In this document: positions 16,906-26,772 of the stretch, piece by piece
Layout of the letters: every line of letters starts with the position of its first letter
How positions within the stretch are numbered: the stretch's first letter is position 1
Source: JAYPHU01 sp038127535
Lineage (GTDB): Bacteria > Pseudomonadota > Alphaproteobacteria > Rhodospirillales > UBA2165
Assembly: GCA_038127535.1 (NCBI GenBank)
Contig: JAYPHU010000010.1
Coordinates: forward strand, 34,518 to 98,517
DNA: 64,000 bases
Reading direction: 5' to 3'
Position numbers and translations under genes: made by a program
The notes under the pieces: model-generated
What the model was told of the DNA's origin: nothing
Databases searched by the model: none
What the model saw: the letters and a program-made list of their open reading frames with translations, nothing else

Positions 16906-17865
16906 TTAACCTTTTGACGAAATCGTACCCTTCGGCACGATCCTTTCAAATTTCTCCCAGGCCTCGACATGGTCCGAACCCATTAGGGTTCCTTTTACGT
17001 CACACAATCTGCATGGCCCGAAATCTCGGTCTGCGGCGGCTAACCGTTTCCGCGCGATTCTCATTCGGCGTCCGGCCCAGATCTCCAGGAAATTCGATTC
17101 GTTCATGTTCCCTACCACGAGCATTTTTCCCCAATCATGAGGGCACATTAAAACGTCGCCCGTATAATCCATAAAAAAGGTGTAGTGAGGGTAATTACAC
17201 GCGGCCTTGATTGGCTCGGGTGGTGTATCAATCGAGTACTCCGCCGAATCCATCATTCCTGCCCGGTTACTTAATGTAATGCCAAAGTCCTGTTCCGGTG
17301 GCAAATACCGTTTTCGAATGACGAACTGATGGGAATCCAGCCCTTCATCGCGACACAAATTTTCGAAACGTTCCACATCCTCGGGGCCGTCATAGACGCT
17401 TATCAGAAGCGTCGAAAGACCGTTTTCAAATAACAGTTTTAGGCGTTTAGCGTCGAGAACGTCCCCATTGGTGACAAGCTCCAGACGAACTTCGGGAAGG
17501 TTTGAACGGACAATTTTAAGTAGGTTAAAAATATTCTTATCAAGTAGTGGCTCTACAAAACCGGAAAATAGAAATATGCCTTTGTAATTTAGTTCCGCGA
17601 GTTGCCGAACTAGCTTTTCGATAAGCTCGTCGGAAATGAACTCCTTCACGTCGGGGAAGGCTGGGGCGCTTCGCGGGCAAAACGAGCAGGTTCGATTACA
17701 TGTTCCGGACTCGCTGATTTCAACCACCGAAGGCAACGGCACCTTATCGCCATGAAATGTAAGGTTTTCGTCAACGATCGACGACTTCCTTTTTATGGAA
17801 GGATCGAGGAAAGTTTTGCCCCTGTTGGTTCTCACGTTCATGGCGTCTAATTCGTTAGTTTTCAA
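16906..17865 (-). CDS. Radical SAM/SPASM protein
   Basis: A 319-residue protein. Seen: CNRTCSFC with Cys56, Cys60 and Cys63 for the SAM cluster, and a C-terminal SPASM-like set (CNYPH, VLMCPHDWGKM, GPCRLCD) with a NLLEIW-like NFLEIWAG stretch. SPASM enzymes bind extra iron-sulfur clusters and oxidise or rearrange peptides, sugars or aminoglycosides. No precursor peptide is visible nearby, so a sugar or lipid-linked substrate is more likely (inference). The TTG at 17865 shares a TTGA overlap with the upstream gene; an ATG at 17841 (311 residues) is an alternative start. Confidence 0.8.
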   Translation of the reverse strand: MKTNELDAMNVRTNRGKTFLDPSIKRKSSIVDENLTFHGDKVPLPSVVEISESGTCNRTCSFCPRSAPAFPDVKEFISDELIEKLVRQLAELNYKGIFLFSGFVEPLLDKNIFNLLKIVRSNLPEVRLELVTNGDVLDAKRLKLLFENGLSTLLISVYDGPEDVERFENLCRDEGLDSHQFVIRKRYLPPEQDFGITLSNRAGMMDSAEYSIDTPPEPIKAACNYPHYTFFMDYTGDVLMCPHDWGKMLVVGNMNESNFLEIWAGRRMRIARKRLAAADRDFGPCRLCDVKGTLMGSDHVEAWEKFERIVPKGTISSKG

Positions 17866-19610
17866 TGAAGCCGATCAAGGATCTCACATTTCATATCCCG
17901 TGCAATATCGCCGTCAACAACTTCGCCCATAGACTTACCCGACAGATCGATAAGCCCTGCCAATTGTTGAGTGGGGTAATACCATGTACCGGCCTCAGCC
18001 TCGCGAATGCGTTTGGCCGCCGTGGCGGAGTCTTTGACACATATGTCAGGAATCTCACGAAACATCGCTGTCGGCTGAAACGATGCTGTATCAAGCGCGA
18101 ATGCCTGCATACCGAGCTGGGCCGCCTCGAACAATACGGACGAAGGGTCCGAAAACGCATATTTGCCTTTAAACATCAGGTCGTAGACGGGTTCGGTCGT
18201 GTATCTCACGTTTGGACGGCCGGCACTGCATTTTTCGACTAGCCGATCGCCGATTTCGCTTTCGTTCATAACGCGCTTCACCTGCAGATAAACGGTTCTC
18301 TCGGGAAACGCCGCCGACAGGCCCCGCACAATATCGACAACGTCATCATGGTCCGAAAAGACGCCAATAAAAAACACGATGTCGTTAGGCTTCGGCCTAA
18401 GCCGGTTTTGAAGTTGTGCATCTGTTAAACTATGGCTGGCGGCACCGATAACCCCCATATCCGCAGGCCAATGATCCCGGTAATGCCTCTCATAATGACT
18501 TGGGCCATATACGTAAAAGCGGTCAAAACTAACATAGCGCAAATGCGGAAATAGGTCGCAGTAGACGGGTATGCCGTCGGACATTCCGAACGACTTCGCA
18601 CCTATTTTTTTTAGTTCTTGGTGCCGAAGAATATGATCGACATTGTAAGGGTCGCGCCCCCAAAAATACCGCGGCCGGAACCTCAATACCAACCCTCTGA
18701 TCTGAACACGCTTTTGCGCCAAATTCACTATCCAGAAAAAAAGACTCGGAGGAAAGTAACGGCCGGCCCTAGCCAAATCCCATGTATGCCGAATAAATTC
18801 GTCGAGATAACTCAGGGTGTCCGCAAGGCTAAACCTGCCGTCACGCCGCTCACAAACCGCCACCGGATCCAGGCCATCAAGCTTGCTGCGGTCAACCGGC
18901 CCCATTCGCCCGACCAAAACGATATCGCCCCACCGGCGCAGGGCTTTTAGCATCGATATGTCTCTGGAATCTTCCATATGGTCGGTCGCCATAAAGACGT
19001 CATTCAATCTTTCAACTTTCAAGCGCGTCCGCGATAAAATAAATAACACTCCCCGTACAACAACCATCACGGCAATCAAGGCATTCACCATCATCCTTGG
19101 CAGGGATTGACGCATCTTGTCGGACGCAGACCCCGGTGAGGCGTATTCCCGGCTCATCGCCAGAAGATCTTCGGGAACACCCACATTCTTCGCGGAATTC
19201 AACTCCTTGTCGGCAAACAGCTTCGAAAGGAGCAACGCCTCGACTTGGCGGTCCCAACTCAGTTGGCAGACCGCCTTTCGGGCCGCCATGGCATAATCCG
19301 GTATTTGGCGGTCTAGCCGCTCAAACTCGTAATACCGTTCGAGCCAGGGTTCGACGATGCGAAAAATGTCATAAAGTAAGACACTGGGCGGATAGAGCAT
19401 CACCATCTTAAGTTCCGGATAACGTTTGCCCAGATCCCTTGCCCAACCTCGGCTCTTAGCCCATTGCGCCAAGGATTCGAGCAACCGTTGGCTTGGCCCA
19501 AAAGCCCCGTGGACCGATAAAATCAAGGGCGACCGCCTGAAAGCGACTTCCAACAGAAATCTCGGACAACTTGATTCCGTTAGCCGGATGACAACTGGAT
19601 TACGCGACAT
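17862..19610 (-). CDS. Unrecognised 582-residue protein, GT-B-like C-terminal half
   Basis: Not confidently recognised. Seen: one strong hydrophobic segment (about 172-190, LIAVMVVVRGVLFIL) and a C-terminal half with alternating strands and helices ending in a DPSSVLFEAAQLGMQAFAL segment. That resembles the donor-binding Ser/Glu stretch of GT-B glycosyltransferases of the capsule/polysialyltransferase kind. The nearby 644-residue protein at 23254-25188 has a comparable C-terminal pattern, so both may be transferases for the CMP-activated sugars made here. It overlaps the fusion gene by 11 bases and the radical SAM gene by 4. Confidence 0.6.
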   Translation of the reverse strand: MSRNPVVIRLTESSCPRFLLEVAFRRSPLILSVHGAFGPSQRLLESLAQWAKSRGWARDLGKRYPELKMVMLYPPSVLLYDIFRIVEPWLERYYEFERLDRQIPDYAMAARKAVCQLSWDRQVEALLLSKLFADKELNSAKNVGVPEDLLAMSREYASPGSASDKMRQSLPRMMVNALIAVMVVVRGVLFILSRTRLKVERLNDVFMATDHMEDSRDISMLKALRRWGDIVLVGRMGPVDRSKLDGLDPVAVCERRDGRFSLADTLSYLDEFIRHTWDLARAGRYFPPSLFFWIVNLAQKRVQIRGLVLRFRPRYFWGRDPYNVDHILRHQELKKIGAKSFGMSDGIPVYCDLFPHLRYVSFDRFYVYGPSHYERHYRDHWPADMGVIGAASHSLTDAQLQNRLRPKPNDIVFFIGVFSDHDDVVDIVRGLSAAFPERTVYLQVKRVMNESEIGDRLVEKCSAGRPNVRYTTEPVYDLMFKGKYAFSDPSSVLFEAAQLGMQAFALDTASFQPTAMFREIPDICVKDSATAAKRIREAEAGTWYYPTQQLAGLIDLSGKSMGEVVDGDIARDMKCEILDRLH

Positions 19611-21537
19611 TCAAAATGACCTTCAGAACGTCGCCCGATTGACTTTTTTCCCATCCCTCCTTGAACTCTGAAAGCGGCATTGAACATTCGAAATAGGGGG
19701 CAAGATCCAATTCAGCGAGAAGACCAATTGCTTCTAAGAAATCTTCCCTTGCGCTTCCAACGGACCCGACCACTGCCTTGTCGTATGCCGCAATCGTTTC
19801 AAAAGAGAACTCGGTTGGCCCGTAGGGAAGGCCGAGAAGCAAATGTGTCGATCCCGCCCGCGTCGCGCGCAAGCAATTTTCCAATGCGTCCCGGCTTCCC
19901 GTCACCTCGACTATGACGTCGAATTCGGAAAGGTCACCGATATCGTCATGGGTTGTGATGTTTGCACCGGCGATTTTCGCTAAGCGTGCCGGGTTCCGGT
20001 CGACGGCCGCAACCGAATGTCCGCGATGAGCGAGAACCTTGGCAACCAAATGGCCGAGCGGACCGGCCCCGACAACGGCACATTTTTTTGGACAGGTTTC
20101 CAGCACCCATCCGATCCGGCGCAATCCTTTCAGGACAACCGCCAACGGTTCCGTCAACGCCGCGAGCCGAAGATCTAAATCGGACGGCAAGCGGTGCACG
20201 AAACGGGCCGGCGTCATGACATAGTCAGCGTAGGCTCCATTTCGGCGCATGACGCCGATCTCCGCGCGGTCCGGACAAGCAATATTGTTGCCACTGCGGC
20301 AATAACGGCAATTTCCGCAACTTTGTATGGGCTCGACGACAACTCGGTCACCCTCGTTCAAATCCTTTACGTTCATACCCACTGCTACAATTCGTCCAGA
20401 GAATTCGTGACCTGGGACGATCGGGAATCCGGCTAAACCGTCATCAAAATAGCCCAAAGATCCGTCGGCAACCTCAAGGTCCGTGGCGCACACGGCAACA
20501 TGTGCGACCTGTATCAACACGGATGATGGGGTTAATTCCTCAACGGTATAGGGCTCTAACCTTGCTTCGCCAGGACCGCGAATAACGACGGCATGGGCCG
20601 GCCGGTCGAAGAGAAGTTCATGACGTTCGTTTTTGGTCATTACGGTATGCTTTTCAAGCGCGCCTTTGACCGAACCGGCGTTCTTATGAAATCGAAAATA
20701 AAGAACTTCGCGAAACCGCTGCATGCGCGTCAATCGTCCGGTCACGGGATTGCCGGTGGATTTAAAAGCCGCAACCAAATCAGCCAGAGTCATTCCGAAT
20801 TCTCGGATCAGGAGCTTTGGAATATGACGGCGCCCAGTGGCCCCGAATAAACGGGCACTGACAGCCTCGCGAAAATAGCGGCGCCGGATTTGGGCCCAGC
20901 TCTCTTCATGTATATGTTCGATCGCCGCGCGCGGTTCATATAAAACCCTATATCCCCTGTCGATCCAGTGCGTCGCCCATTCAATATCCTCGAGCCCCAA
21001 TAATGCTTCGTCAAACCCGCGCTCAAGCCATAGATCACGCCGGATCGCGGAATTCGCATTATTGACGAACAAATGCCCTCGTTTTTCTTCCCTGGGGACC
21101 GGTCCGAAAACCCGTTCGAAGTCTTCCGCTTCCGAGAAGCGAGAACTTGGCACCCCCTTCTGCCGCCCATACGTCATCGCAACAGTCACATCATTTTTCA
21201 TCGGCGCGATCAGTGTTTCCAGCCAATCGTCACCGTCGGGAATAGTGTGAGCTGAAACGATCACCGCGTACTGCCCTCGCGCTTCCCGGAGCCCCACGTT
21301 CAGCGAATAACCGAAGGTAAAATCTTCACTGCTGATCCGCAACAACCGATCCGCCCGCTCGGAGGCGATGCGGCGCGTATCGTCGTAGGATCCAGAGTCC
21401 ACGGCAATTACCTCGAAATCACGGTAAGTCTGCCGGTCGAACGCATCGAACAAGGCCGGTAAATGCCGGGCCTCATTGAACGCACGCACGATAATCGAGG
21501 TCTCGATCTGATCGCCCGAACTTGTTTTAACGTCCAT
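19600..21537 (-). CDS. Fusion: GT2 glycosyltransferase and zinc alcohol dehydrogenase
   Basis: A 645-residue two-enzyme fusion. Residues 12-285 are a GT-A family 2 glycosyltransferase (SIIVRAFNEARHL, VDSGSYDDT at 46-54, GLEDIEW near 181-187). Residues 300-645 are a medium-chain zinc dehydrogenase: Cys350, GHE with His377, four structural-zinc cysteines C407, C410, C413, C421, and cofactor motif GAGPLG (490-495). The dehydrogenase begins at Met300 but the frame is continuous with no stop, so a fusion and not two genes. Sugar oxidation or reduction coupled to transfer is the obvious reading; neither substrate is known. The start overlaps the preceding stop by one base. Confidence 0.82.
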   Translation of the reverse strand: MDVKTSSGDQIETSIIVRAFNEARHLPALFDAFDRQTYRDFEVIAVDSGSYDDTRRIASERADRLLRISSEDFTFGYSLNVGLREARGQYAVIVSAHTIPDGDDWLETLIAPMKNDVTVAMTYGRQKGVPSSRFSEAEDFERVFGPVPREEKRGHLFVNNANSAIRRDLWLERGFDEALLGLEDIEWATHWIDRGYRVLYEPRAAIEHIHEESWAQIRRRYFREAVSARLFGATGRRHIPKLLIREFGMTLADLVAAFKSTGNPVTGRLTRMQRFREVLYFRFHKNAGSVKGALEKHTVMTKNERHELLFDRPAHAVVIRGPGEARLEPYTVEELTPSSVLIQVAHVAVCATDLEVADGSLGYFDDGLAGFPIVPGHEFSGRIVAVGMNVKDLNEGDRVVVEPIQSCGNCRYCRSGNNIACPDRAEIGVMRRNGAYADYVMTPARFVHRLPSDLDLRLAALTEPLAVVLKGLRRIGWVLETCPKKCAVVGAGPLGHLVAKVLAHRGHSVAAVDRNPARLAKIAGANITTHDDIGDLSEFDVIVEVTGSRDALENCLRATRAGSTHLLLGLPYGPTEFSFETIAAYDKAVVGSVGSAREDFLEAIGLLAELDLAPYFECSMPLSEFKEGWEKSQSGDVLKVILNVA

Positions 21538-22478
21538 TATGGTGAATCTTTTAGGACGGCTACCAATTGATCGATGGTGCTACGATGGACGTTATTCCAG
21601 GCACGCGGACTGGAATTGCTGTTATGGGGCGCTAGCATCACGTTATCCATCGACCTAAGCGGACTGTCGGCGGGCAATGGTTCGTCTTCAAACACATCGA
21701 GCCCAACGCCACCAATTTCGCCAGACTTAAGCGCAGCCACCAATGCCGACTCATCCACAACCGGGCCGCGCGCAGTATTGATCATCACGGCGGTCGATTT
21801 CATACGGCGAAATTGGTCGTGACTTAATAGATGATGCGAGGTTTCGTTAAGATCGCAGTTAACACTGATGAAGTCGGATTCCGCAAGCAAATGATCCAAA
21901 CTGGTCATTTGAACGCCCAGTTCCGTTTGCTGATGCCGATCGATCTCCCGAATATCGGTTCCCCGCAATTCAAAACCAAAGCCTCTTGCGCGCCTCAAAA
22001 CCGCCGAACCAACGTCTCCGACACCAATAACACCCAAAACCGATTCATTCAGCGCTCGGCCCGGCAATTTGTCCCAAACGCCGTTTTTCATCATGCGGTC
22101 CATCCAGGGCAAGCGCCGAGCGAAGCATAGGATATACCCCATAACCGAGTCGGCGACTGGCTGAGAAAAGGCGTTCGGTGTCCGGCAAACTCGAATACCG
22201 CGGCGTTCAGCCTCTTCTGACGCGATCGAATCAATTCCGGTACCCCATTTGGCAATAACTTTTAGCTTGGGCGCCGCATCGAGAACGCGCTCGGTTATTC
22301 GGTCGTCACCACATATGATGCCGTCCATGTCGCCGACAACGGCAAGCAAATCGTGTTCTTCGAGACGCTCTTCGACGTCGGCTGTGGTTACTTTGATATC
22401 GTGAGCCGCAAATTCTTCGGCGAATTGACCGACAACGGGCAGTAGATAGGGCGCGCTAATTAAAACATTCCAGGTCAA
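21537..22478 (-). CDS. D-2-hydroxyacid dehydrogenase (phosphoglycerate-dehydrogenase-like)
   Basis: A 313-residue NAD-dependent D-isomer-specific 2-hydroxyacid dehydrogenase. Seen: GVGDVG (152-157) in the cofactor domain and catalytic Arg237 (NTARGP), Glu266 (EDEPL) and His285 (APHNS). These enzymes oxidise or reduce 2-hydroxy/2-keto acids such as 3-phosphoglycerate. Coupled directly to a CMP-Kdo-synthetase-like gene by a 4-base TTGA overlap, it may supply a keto-acid or glyceric-acid building block for the glycan (inference). Confidence 0.85.
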   Translation of the reverse strand: MTWNVLISAPYLLPVVGQFAEEFAAHDIKVTTADVEERLEEHDLLAVVGDMDGIICGDDRITERVLDAAPKLKVIAKWGTGIDSIASEEAERRGIRVCRTPNAFSQPVADSVMGYILCFARRLPWMDRMMKNGVWDKLPGRALNESVLGVIGVGDVGSAVLRRARGFGFELRGTDIREIDRHQQTELGVQMTSLDHLLAESDFISVNCDLNETSHHLLSHDQFRRMKSTAVMINTARGPVVDESALVAALKSGEIGGVGLDVFEDEPLPADSPLRSMDNVMLAPHNSNSSPRAWNNVHRSTIDQLVAVLKDSP

Positions 22479-23248
22479 GAGTTCTTTTCTCCGGCTTCAA
22501 GATATTCCGCACACAATGGATCTGACCTCATCAGAGTTTCAACGCGGGTCAGGTCGGACGGAGTGTCGACGGCGAAGGTAGAAAACGACGTTTCAACCAT
22601 ATGGACCCGCACACCGTTTTCAATGAATCTCAGCATGTCTATGGATTCGGATATTTCCAGCGGGGTCGGTGCCAGGGAGGCAAAGTTTTCGAGGGCGTTT
22701 CGCCGGAACGGCATGATGCAGACCTGTTTGTAAGCGGGAATCTCCTTAAAGGCCGCCTTGCCCGGATGAGGTATGGCCGAGCGCGACATGTACAAGGCGC
22801 GCCCGTCTAATCCGGTGACGACCTTAATCGTATTAGGATCGCGCCATTCTTCCTCCGATTCGATCTTCTTCATTAGGTTGACACAGGGTATCGAAGAGTC
22901 GCCGGTCATCGCCGCAACAGCCGCGTCTATCATATCGGGGTGAACCATTGGTTCATCACCCTGCACCATGACGGCGATTTCGGCGTCTAAACTCTCCATC
23001 GCTTCGGCGATGCGGTCGCTAGCCCGTTCGTGTCGATCCGAGGTCATACTGTACTGTCCGCCAAACCGCTCAACAGCTTGGCAGATTTCGGTATCACAGG
23101 TGGCAACATAAACGCCGGACAACGACTTGCACATGGCGGTTCGATGATAAACGTGCTCGATCATGCTGAGCCCTAGGATCGGTGCCAGCGGCTTGCCCGG
23201 AAACCGCGAAGATCCCATGCGCGCAGGTAGGATGGCGACTGTGGACAT
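22475..23248 (-). CDS. CMP-Kdo synthetase-like cytidylyltransferase (second copy)
   Basis: A 257-residue cytidylyltransferase of the KdsB family, with ILPARMGSSRFPGKPL (about 6-21) and VQGDEP (95-100). It is clearly diverged from the copy at 370-1143. The start is the ATG at 23246-23248, which has AGAGGAAT upstream; a longer frame to 23296 would run 43 bases into the preceding gene. Two KdsB-like enzymes in one glycan locus suggest that one handles Kdo and the other a related 2-keto acid, perhaps made with the adjacent 2-hydroxyacid dehydrogenase (inference). Confidence 0.82.
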   Translation of the reverse strand: MSTVAILPARMGSSRFPGKPLAPILGLSMIEHVYHRTAMCKSLSGVYVATCDTEICQAVERFGGQYSMTSDRHERASDRIAEAMESLDAEIAVMVQGDEPMVHPDMIDAAVAAMTGDSSIPCVNLMKKIESEEEWRDPNTIKVVTGLDGRALYMSRSAIPHPGKAAFKEIPAYKQVCIMPFRRNALENFASLAPTPLEISESIDMLRFIENGVRVHMVETSFSTFAVDTPSDLTRVETLMRSDPLCAEYLEAGEKNS

Positions 23249-23253
23249 AATAT

Positions 23254-25188
23254 TTATTCCTCTGCGGTCGACATGAGGTTGGAGACGACCTCCCACGTAC
23301 GGCGCGCCGGATTCGGAATTTCTCCAAGCGCTGCGTGGTTTTCTATCAAGGCGCCAAAATCTGGAAAATGCTCCGATTTGACCGCTTCGGCGATTTCATC
23401 CACGTCTTCATAAAACGAGCTATCCGCAAGATAATCACGATTGACTGCACTGTGTTTAAAAACGACCGGAAAATACGGTTTTCCCGCACCGAGAACCTCG
23501 ATCATTGCGGCTGATACCGCGGGGCCGATTGCGATATCGGCCCAGGCAAGAGATTCCGAAAACGGTTCATCTTTCCGGATGTTGATGTCTAAATCATAGT
23601 AATCGGCGATCGTAGCGTAATAGGCTTGGTTATAAGGGCCTGGATGGATTTTCAACTGAATCTCATATTCGCCGCTTTCAAAAAGTTTGCGGACCAAGTT
23701 AACCGTAAAGTCGTACTGCATGGCCTGTGGACACAAGTGATCTTCACCAGTTGGAACAAATTGCAGAAGGAGAATGCGTTTTACCTGGTCAGGTTCCATC
23801 GCTTGATAGCCGGCGCTAACCGCCAAGGGATTTCCTGTTCTAATTTGGCCAACCGGCGAGCCCATATTGTCGAGCCATTTTTCGTTTGCAATGCCCCAGG
23901 TAAAAAACCAATCGATCGGAGAGGTGACGCGGGAATCAGCGCCGAGAATACTCATTTTGACGTCTTGGATATATTGCCCGTGCCAAGTTGCAATGGTCTT
24001 TATGCCTAATTTCCTCCCTACGGTATAAAGAATGTGCCCCAAATAATAATCGAGTCCGTCTGACAAAAGCATCCGCGGTTGAAGCATATTTAATAGGGAT
24101 TCGATATGCTTAACTTCACGTGCCATTTCCCCCAAGCGGCCCGTGGATATGATATTTTTGATCGCGTATTCAAGGATCAGCTTGAAACGATCGTCTTTTG
24201 GCCTATCTGCTAACCGGGTCAATTCTTGCTCGATCACGAGGACCCGCGCTTGATCGCCTTTGGTAAGGTTGGGTATTGATGAATTAATTGGAACCACACC
24301 GCGAATTAGGTTCCGAAAGGTCCACCGCCACTTCAATTTGTTCGGCAGCCAAGGAGCATAAATGCATGCAAAAAAGTCGCTTTGATCAAAGGCCGAGATA
24401 AGTGGCATTGAAGTAAGCTGGGTGGAGGCAACCAAAATACGTGGCTTAGTCGGATTTATGGATAACCGAAGGCGTCCCACAATACCCCAAATTGTGACCA
24501 AAGAAGACTGCAGGCCATTAATAAACGTGTTTTTCAGTTTTGGTTTTGCGGGCGGTCTCCATTTGTAGTCTGCCGAAAACGGGAGGTTGGGATCGTCATC
24601 ATCCGGCGGATCGCTCGCATCTATTGTTTCGATTGAATGGCGATCCGACACCGTTTCTACCAATTCCAACCTGGCTTTTGTATCGAGGAGGTTATGCTCA
24701 GCACGAAAATCGACAAATATAATTTGGCGGGGTGAATAACGAGCGATCATGGTTTCGAGCGCTCTCACCAATCGATCGTATTCCTGGTTGATGAGGGAAA
24801 TTTCCCTTGAAAACCTCGCTCCTAAAGATACACCCCGGAACTCGGTCGGATCAGGTCCATCCGAATAGAGCCAATCATTGACCTTCACAAACATATCGGA
24901 ACGCTGGTCCAAATCGGCACGATTTATACTTTCTGCCTCGTAGTGAACGCAGTGGCGGCCTTCGGCAATCGCCTGCTGCCAAAGAAGCCACCCATGCGCG
25001 ACCAGCAAGATACTGTCATCGAATGGATCAAACTTGGAGAAATGCCGAGGGTGCGACACCAACGCCAAGCATGAGTAACGTTCTCGCATATAATCCGGGT
25101 TCTGGCCGAATTGGTACAGAACAGGTTTACTTCGACTACTCGTATCGATGAGTGATCGCTGTGCATTCCCGACCGAATCGTTTTTCAT
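23254..25188 (-). CDS. Unrecognised 644-residue protein, GT-B-like
   Basis: Not firmly recognised. Seen: no signal peptide, a long N-terminal region, and a C-terminal half with TWHGQYIQD near 420, KIHPGPYNQAYY near 525 (an HP motif as in polysialic- and capsule-type GT-B enzymes) and IGPAVSAAMIEVLGAGKPYFPVV near 580, a typical sugar-nucleotide-binding segment. The HP motif together with the S/E-rich segment suggests a transferase using a CMP-activated sugar. It sits 5 bases upstream of the CMP-sugar synthetase gene. I use the ATG at 25188 in place of a TTG two codons earlier. Confidence 0.65.
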   Translation of the reverse strand: MKNDSVGNAQRSLIDTSSRSKPVLYQFGQNPDYMRERYSCLALVSHPRHFSKFDPFDDSILLVAHGWLLWQQAIAEGRHCVHYEAESINRADLDQRSDMFVKVNDWLYSDGPDPTEFRGVSLGARFSREISLINQEYDRLVRALETMIARYSPRQIIFVDFRAEHNLLDTKARLELVETVSDRHSIETIDASDPPDDDDPNLPFSADYKWRPPAKPKLKNTFINGLQSSLVTIWGIVGRLRLSINPTKPRILVASTQLTSMPLISAFDQSDFFACIYAPWLPNKLKWRWTFRNLIRGVVPINSSIPNLTKGDQARVLVIEQELTRLADRPKDDRFKLILEYAIKNIISTGRLGEMAREVKHIESLLNMLQPRMLLSDGLDYYLGHILYTVGRKLGIKTIATWHGQYIQDVKMSILGADSRVTSPIDWFFTWGIANEKWLDNMGSPVGQIRTGNPLAVSAGYQAMEPDQVKRILLLQFVPTGEDHLCPQAMQYDFTVNLVRKLFESGEYEIQLKIHPGPYNQAYYATIADYYDLDINIRKDEPFSESLAWADIAIGPAVSAAMIEVLGAGKPYFPVVFKHSAVNRDYLADSSFYEDVDEIAEAVKSEHFPDFGALIENHAALGEIPNPARRTWEVVSNLMSTAEE

Positions 25189-25242
25189 GAACAAATAGGG
25201 AGTCGGCTCAATTTAATCCGGAATCGGCGACTCCGCGAGAAT

Positions 25243-26742
25243 TTAGGTATTGCCTTTATTATTGGCATTCCAAATACGTTCATACTCATTGATCCTGCGG
25301 ATATCCCGCTTGACCATCATTTCCCGCAAACCGACGAGTTCAACGGCATTGAAATTGCGTGATATCGTTGCGGATATAGATGTAGCATCGCCGAGATCGA
25401 GGATAAATGCCTCAAGATTACCTTCATACTGCCGCTCGATATCCTTACGAAATACGGTAAACCATTCTGAACCAGGGTAAGGCGTTGCGAAATGCGGCTT
25501 TACCATTATTCCGAGAACGTCCCAAGCCTCCATATTTAGGCGAATTGACTCGAAATCTTCGTCCGGAAACCCAATAATTTGATTTGGGATCGGACGGATT
25601 CCAGATTCCAGCGTCCAAAAGAAACTACGGAAATTCGAATCCCTGGACGCCCCTTTTCCAATGGTTTTTAAAACATGAGGCGCAAACGACTCGTAACCAT
25701 AAACCAGATGCGAGCAGCCAGCTTCTCGCATAATTTTTAATATTTCTTGCGTGCAAAGCGTAGCATGGCTGGTTCCTCCCCAATGAACACCGTCCCAGGT
25801 TCCGTCTTTATTCTTTTTTGGCGCCAATTCGTATTCGTGCCATAAACGGCATATCTCCTTGAGCCACGTTCTCCCTGAAAATTTGTCCATTGTCATTAAA
25901 TTTTCGTCGAGAAAACCAATAAAATCGACCTTGTACTTGTCGCGCATGTGTCGCGCCATACGAACGACATATTCCGGACTGTGATAGCGAATGGTCCGGG
26001 TATAATTTCCTGGCCGATCGAAGACGACGGAAACTTTCCCGTTTTTGTTTTCTTCGTAATGCATGTCGCCGGCGATTCCCAAATGATAACAGAAGCGGCA
26101 AATCAACGAACAGCCATACGAAGCGTTTATGTCCAACCGCCGCTTCGATAACATTCCTTCTTCGGAGTAAAGTGCTTCACTATTCTTAAAATAAACTTCC
26201 TCAAGGGGGAACAGATCCCATGCCGGATACGGCAACTGGTCGAGATCATCAATCAATTGACGTTGCGGCGATATCGCAGTCTCACCTTTTGGAAGACGCG
26301 AAATCGTGCCATTGATTTTACGCCAATCCGGTTTTCCGGAGTCTACGGCCTCGAGAATTTCAGGAAAGGTTTCGAAGGCTTCACCTATCACTCCAACGTC
26401 TACCTCGGGAAGCCAAGACATCATTTCATATGGCAATGATGTCAAAATTCCTCCGCCCAGCACAATCAGTGCCTTGGGGCAAACGGTGCGGGCGATACGG
26501 ACGATCTTTTTCACAGATCCATAGGCTGTAGTAATCCCGCCGAGCGCAATAACCTCCCATTCGTCCGCGGCCAGAACTTCCTCGATAACGCTGTCCTTTT
26601 CGCGCCAGGCGTTGTGGTCATAAACTTGGACAAGGTGCCCCCGATCCACTGAAATGGCCGCCAACAGGGCGATTCCATAGGGAACATGTCTCGGAACATC
26701 TTCTTCCCGGACCAGTGGATTAATAAAAAGAACTTTTACCAT
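25243..26742 (-). CDS. B12-binding-type radical SAM protein
   Basis: A 499-residue protein with an N-terminal cobalamin-binding-like domain (about 1-140; LFINPL, LGGITTAYGSV, VLGGGILTSLP) and a radical SAM core with Cys211, Cys215 and Cys218 (CSLICRFC). Class B members of this architecture often methylate unactivated carbon or phosphorus or rearrange sugars. The N-terminal domain shows no obvious DxHxxG cobalamin motif, so B12 use is not assured. It is 30 bases from the DUF115 gene. Its role in the glycan locus is unknown. Confidence 0.75.
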   Translation of the reverse strand: MVKVLFINPLVREEDVPRHVPYGIALLAAISVDRGHLVQVYDHNAWREKDSVIEEVLAADEWEVIALGGITTAYGSVKKIVRIARTVCPKALIVLGGGILTSLPYEMMSWLPEVDVGVIGEAFETFPEILEAVDSGKPDWRKINGTISRLPKGETAISPQRQLIDDLDQLPYPAWDLFPLEEVYFKNSEALYSEEGMLSKRRLDINASYGCSLICRFCYHLGIAGDMHYEENKNGKVSVVFDRPGNYTRTIRYHSPEYVVRMARHMRDKYKVDFIGFLDENLMTMDKFSGRTWLKEICRLWHEYELAPKKNKDGTWDGVHWGGTSHATLCTQEILKIMREAGCSHLVYGYESFAPHVLKTIGKGASRDSNFRSFFWTLESGIRPIPNQIIGFPDEDFESIRLNMEAWDVLGIMVKPHFATPYPGSEWFTVFRKDIERQYEGNLEAFILDLGDATSISATISRNFNAVELVGLREMMVKRDIRRINEYERIWNANNKGNT

Positions 26743-26772
26743 TTTAAACTCTGCCTCTTTTTATGCTTTTTC

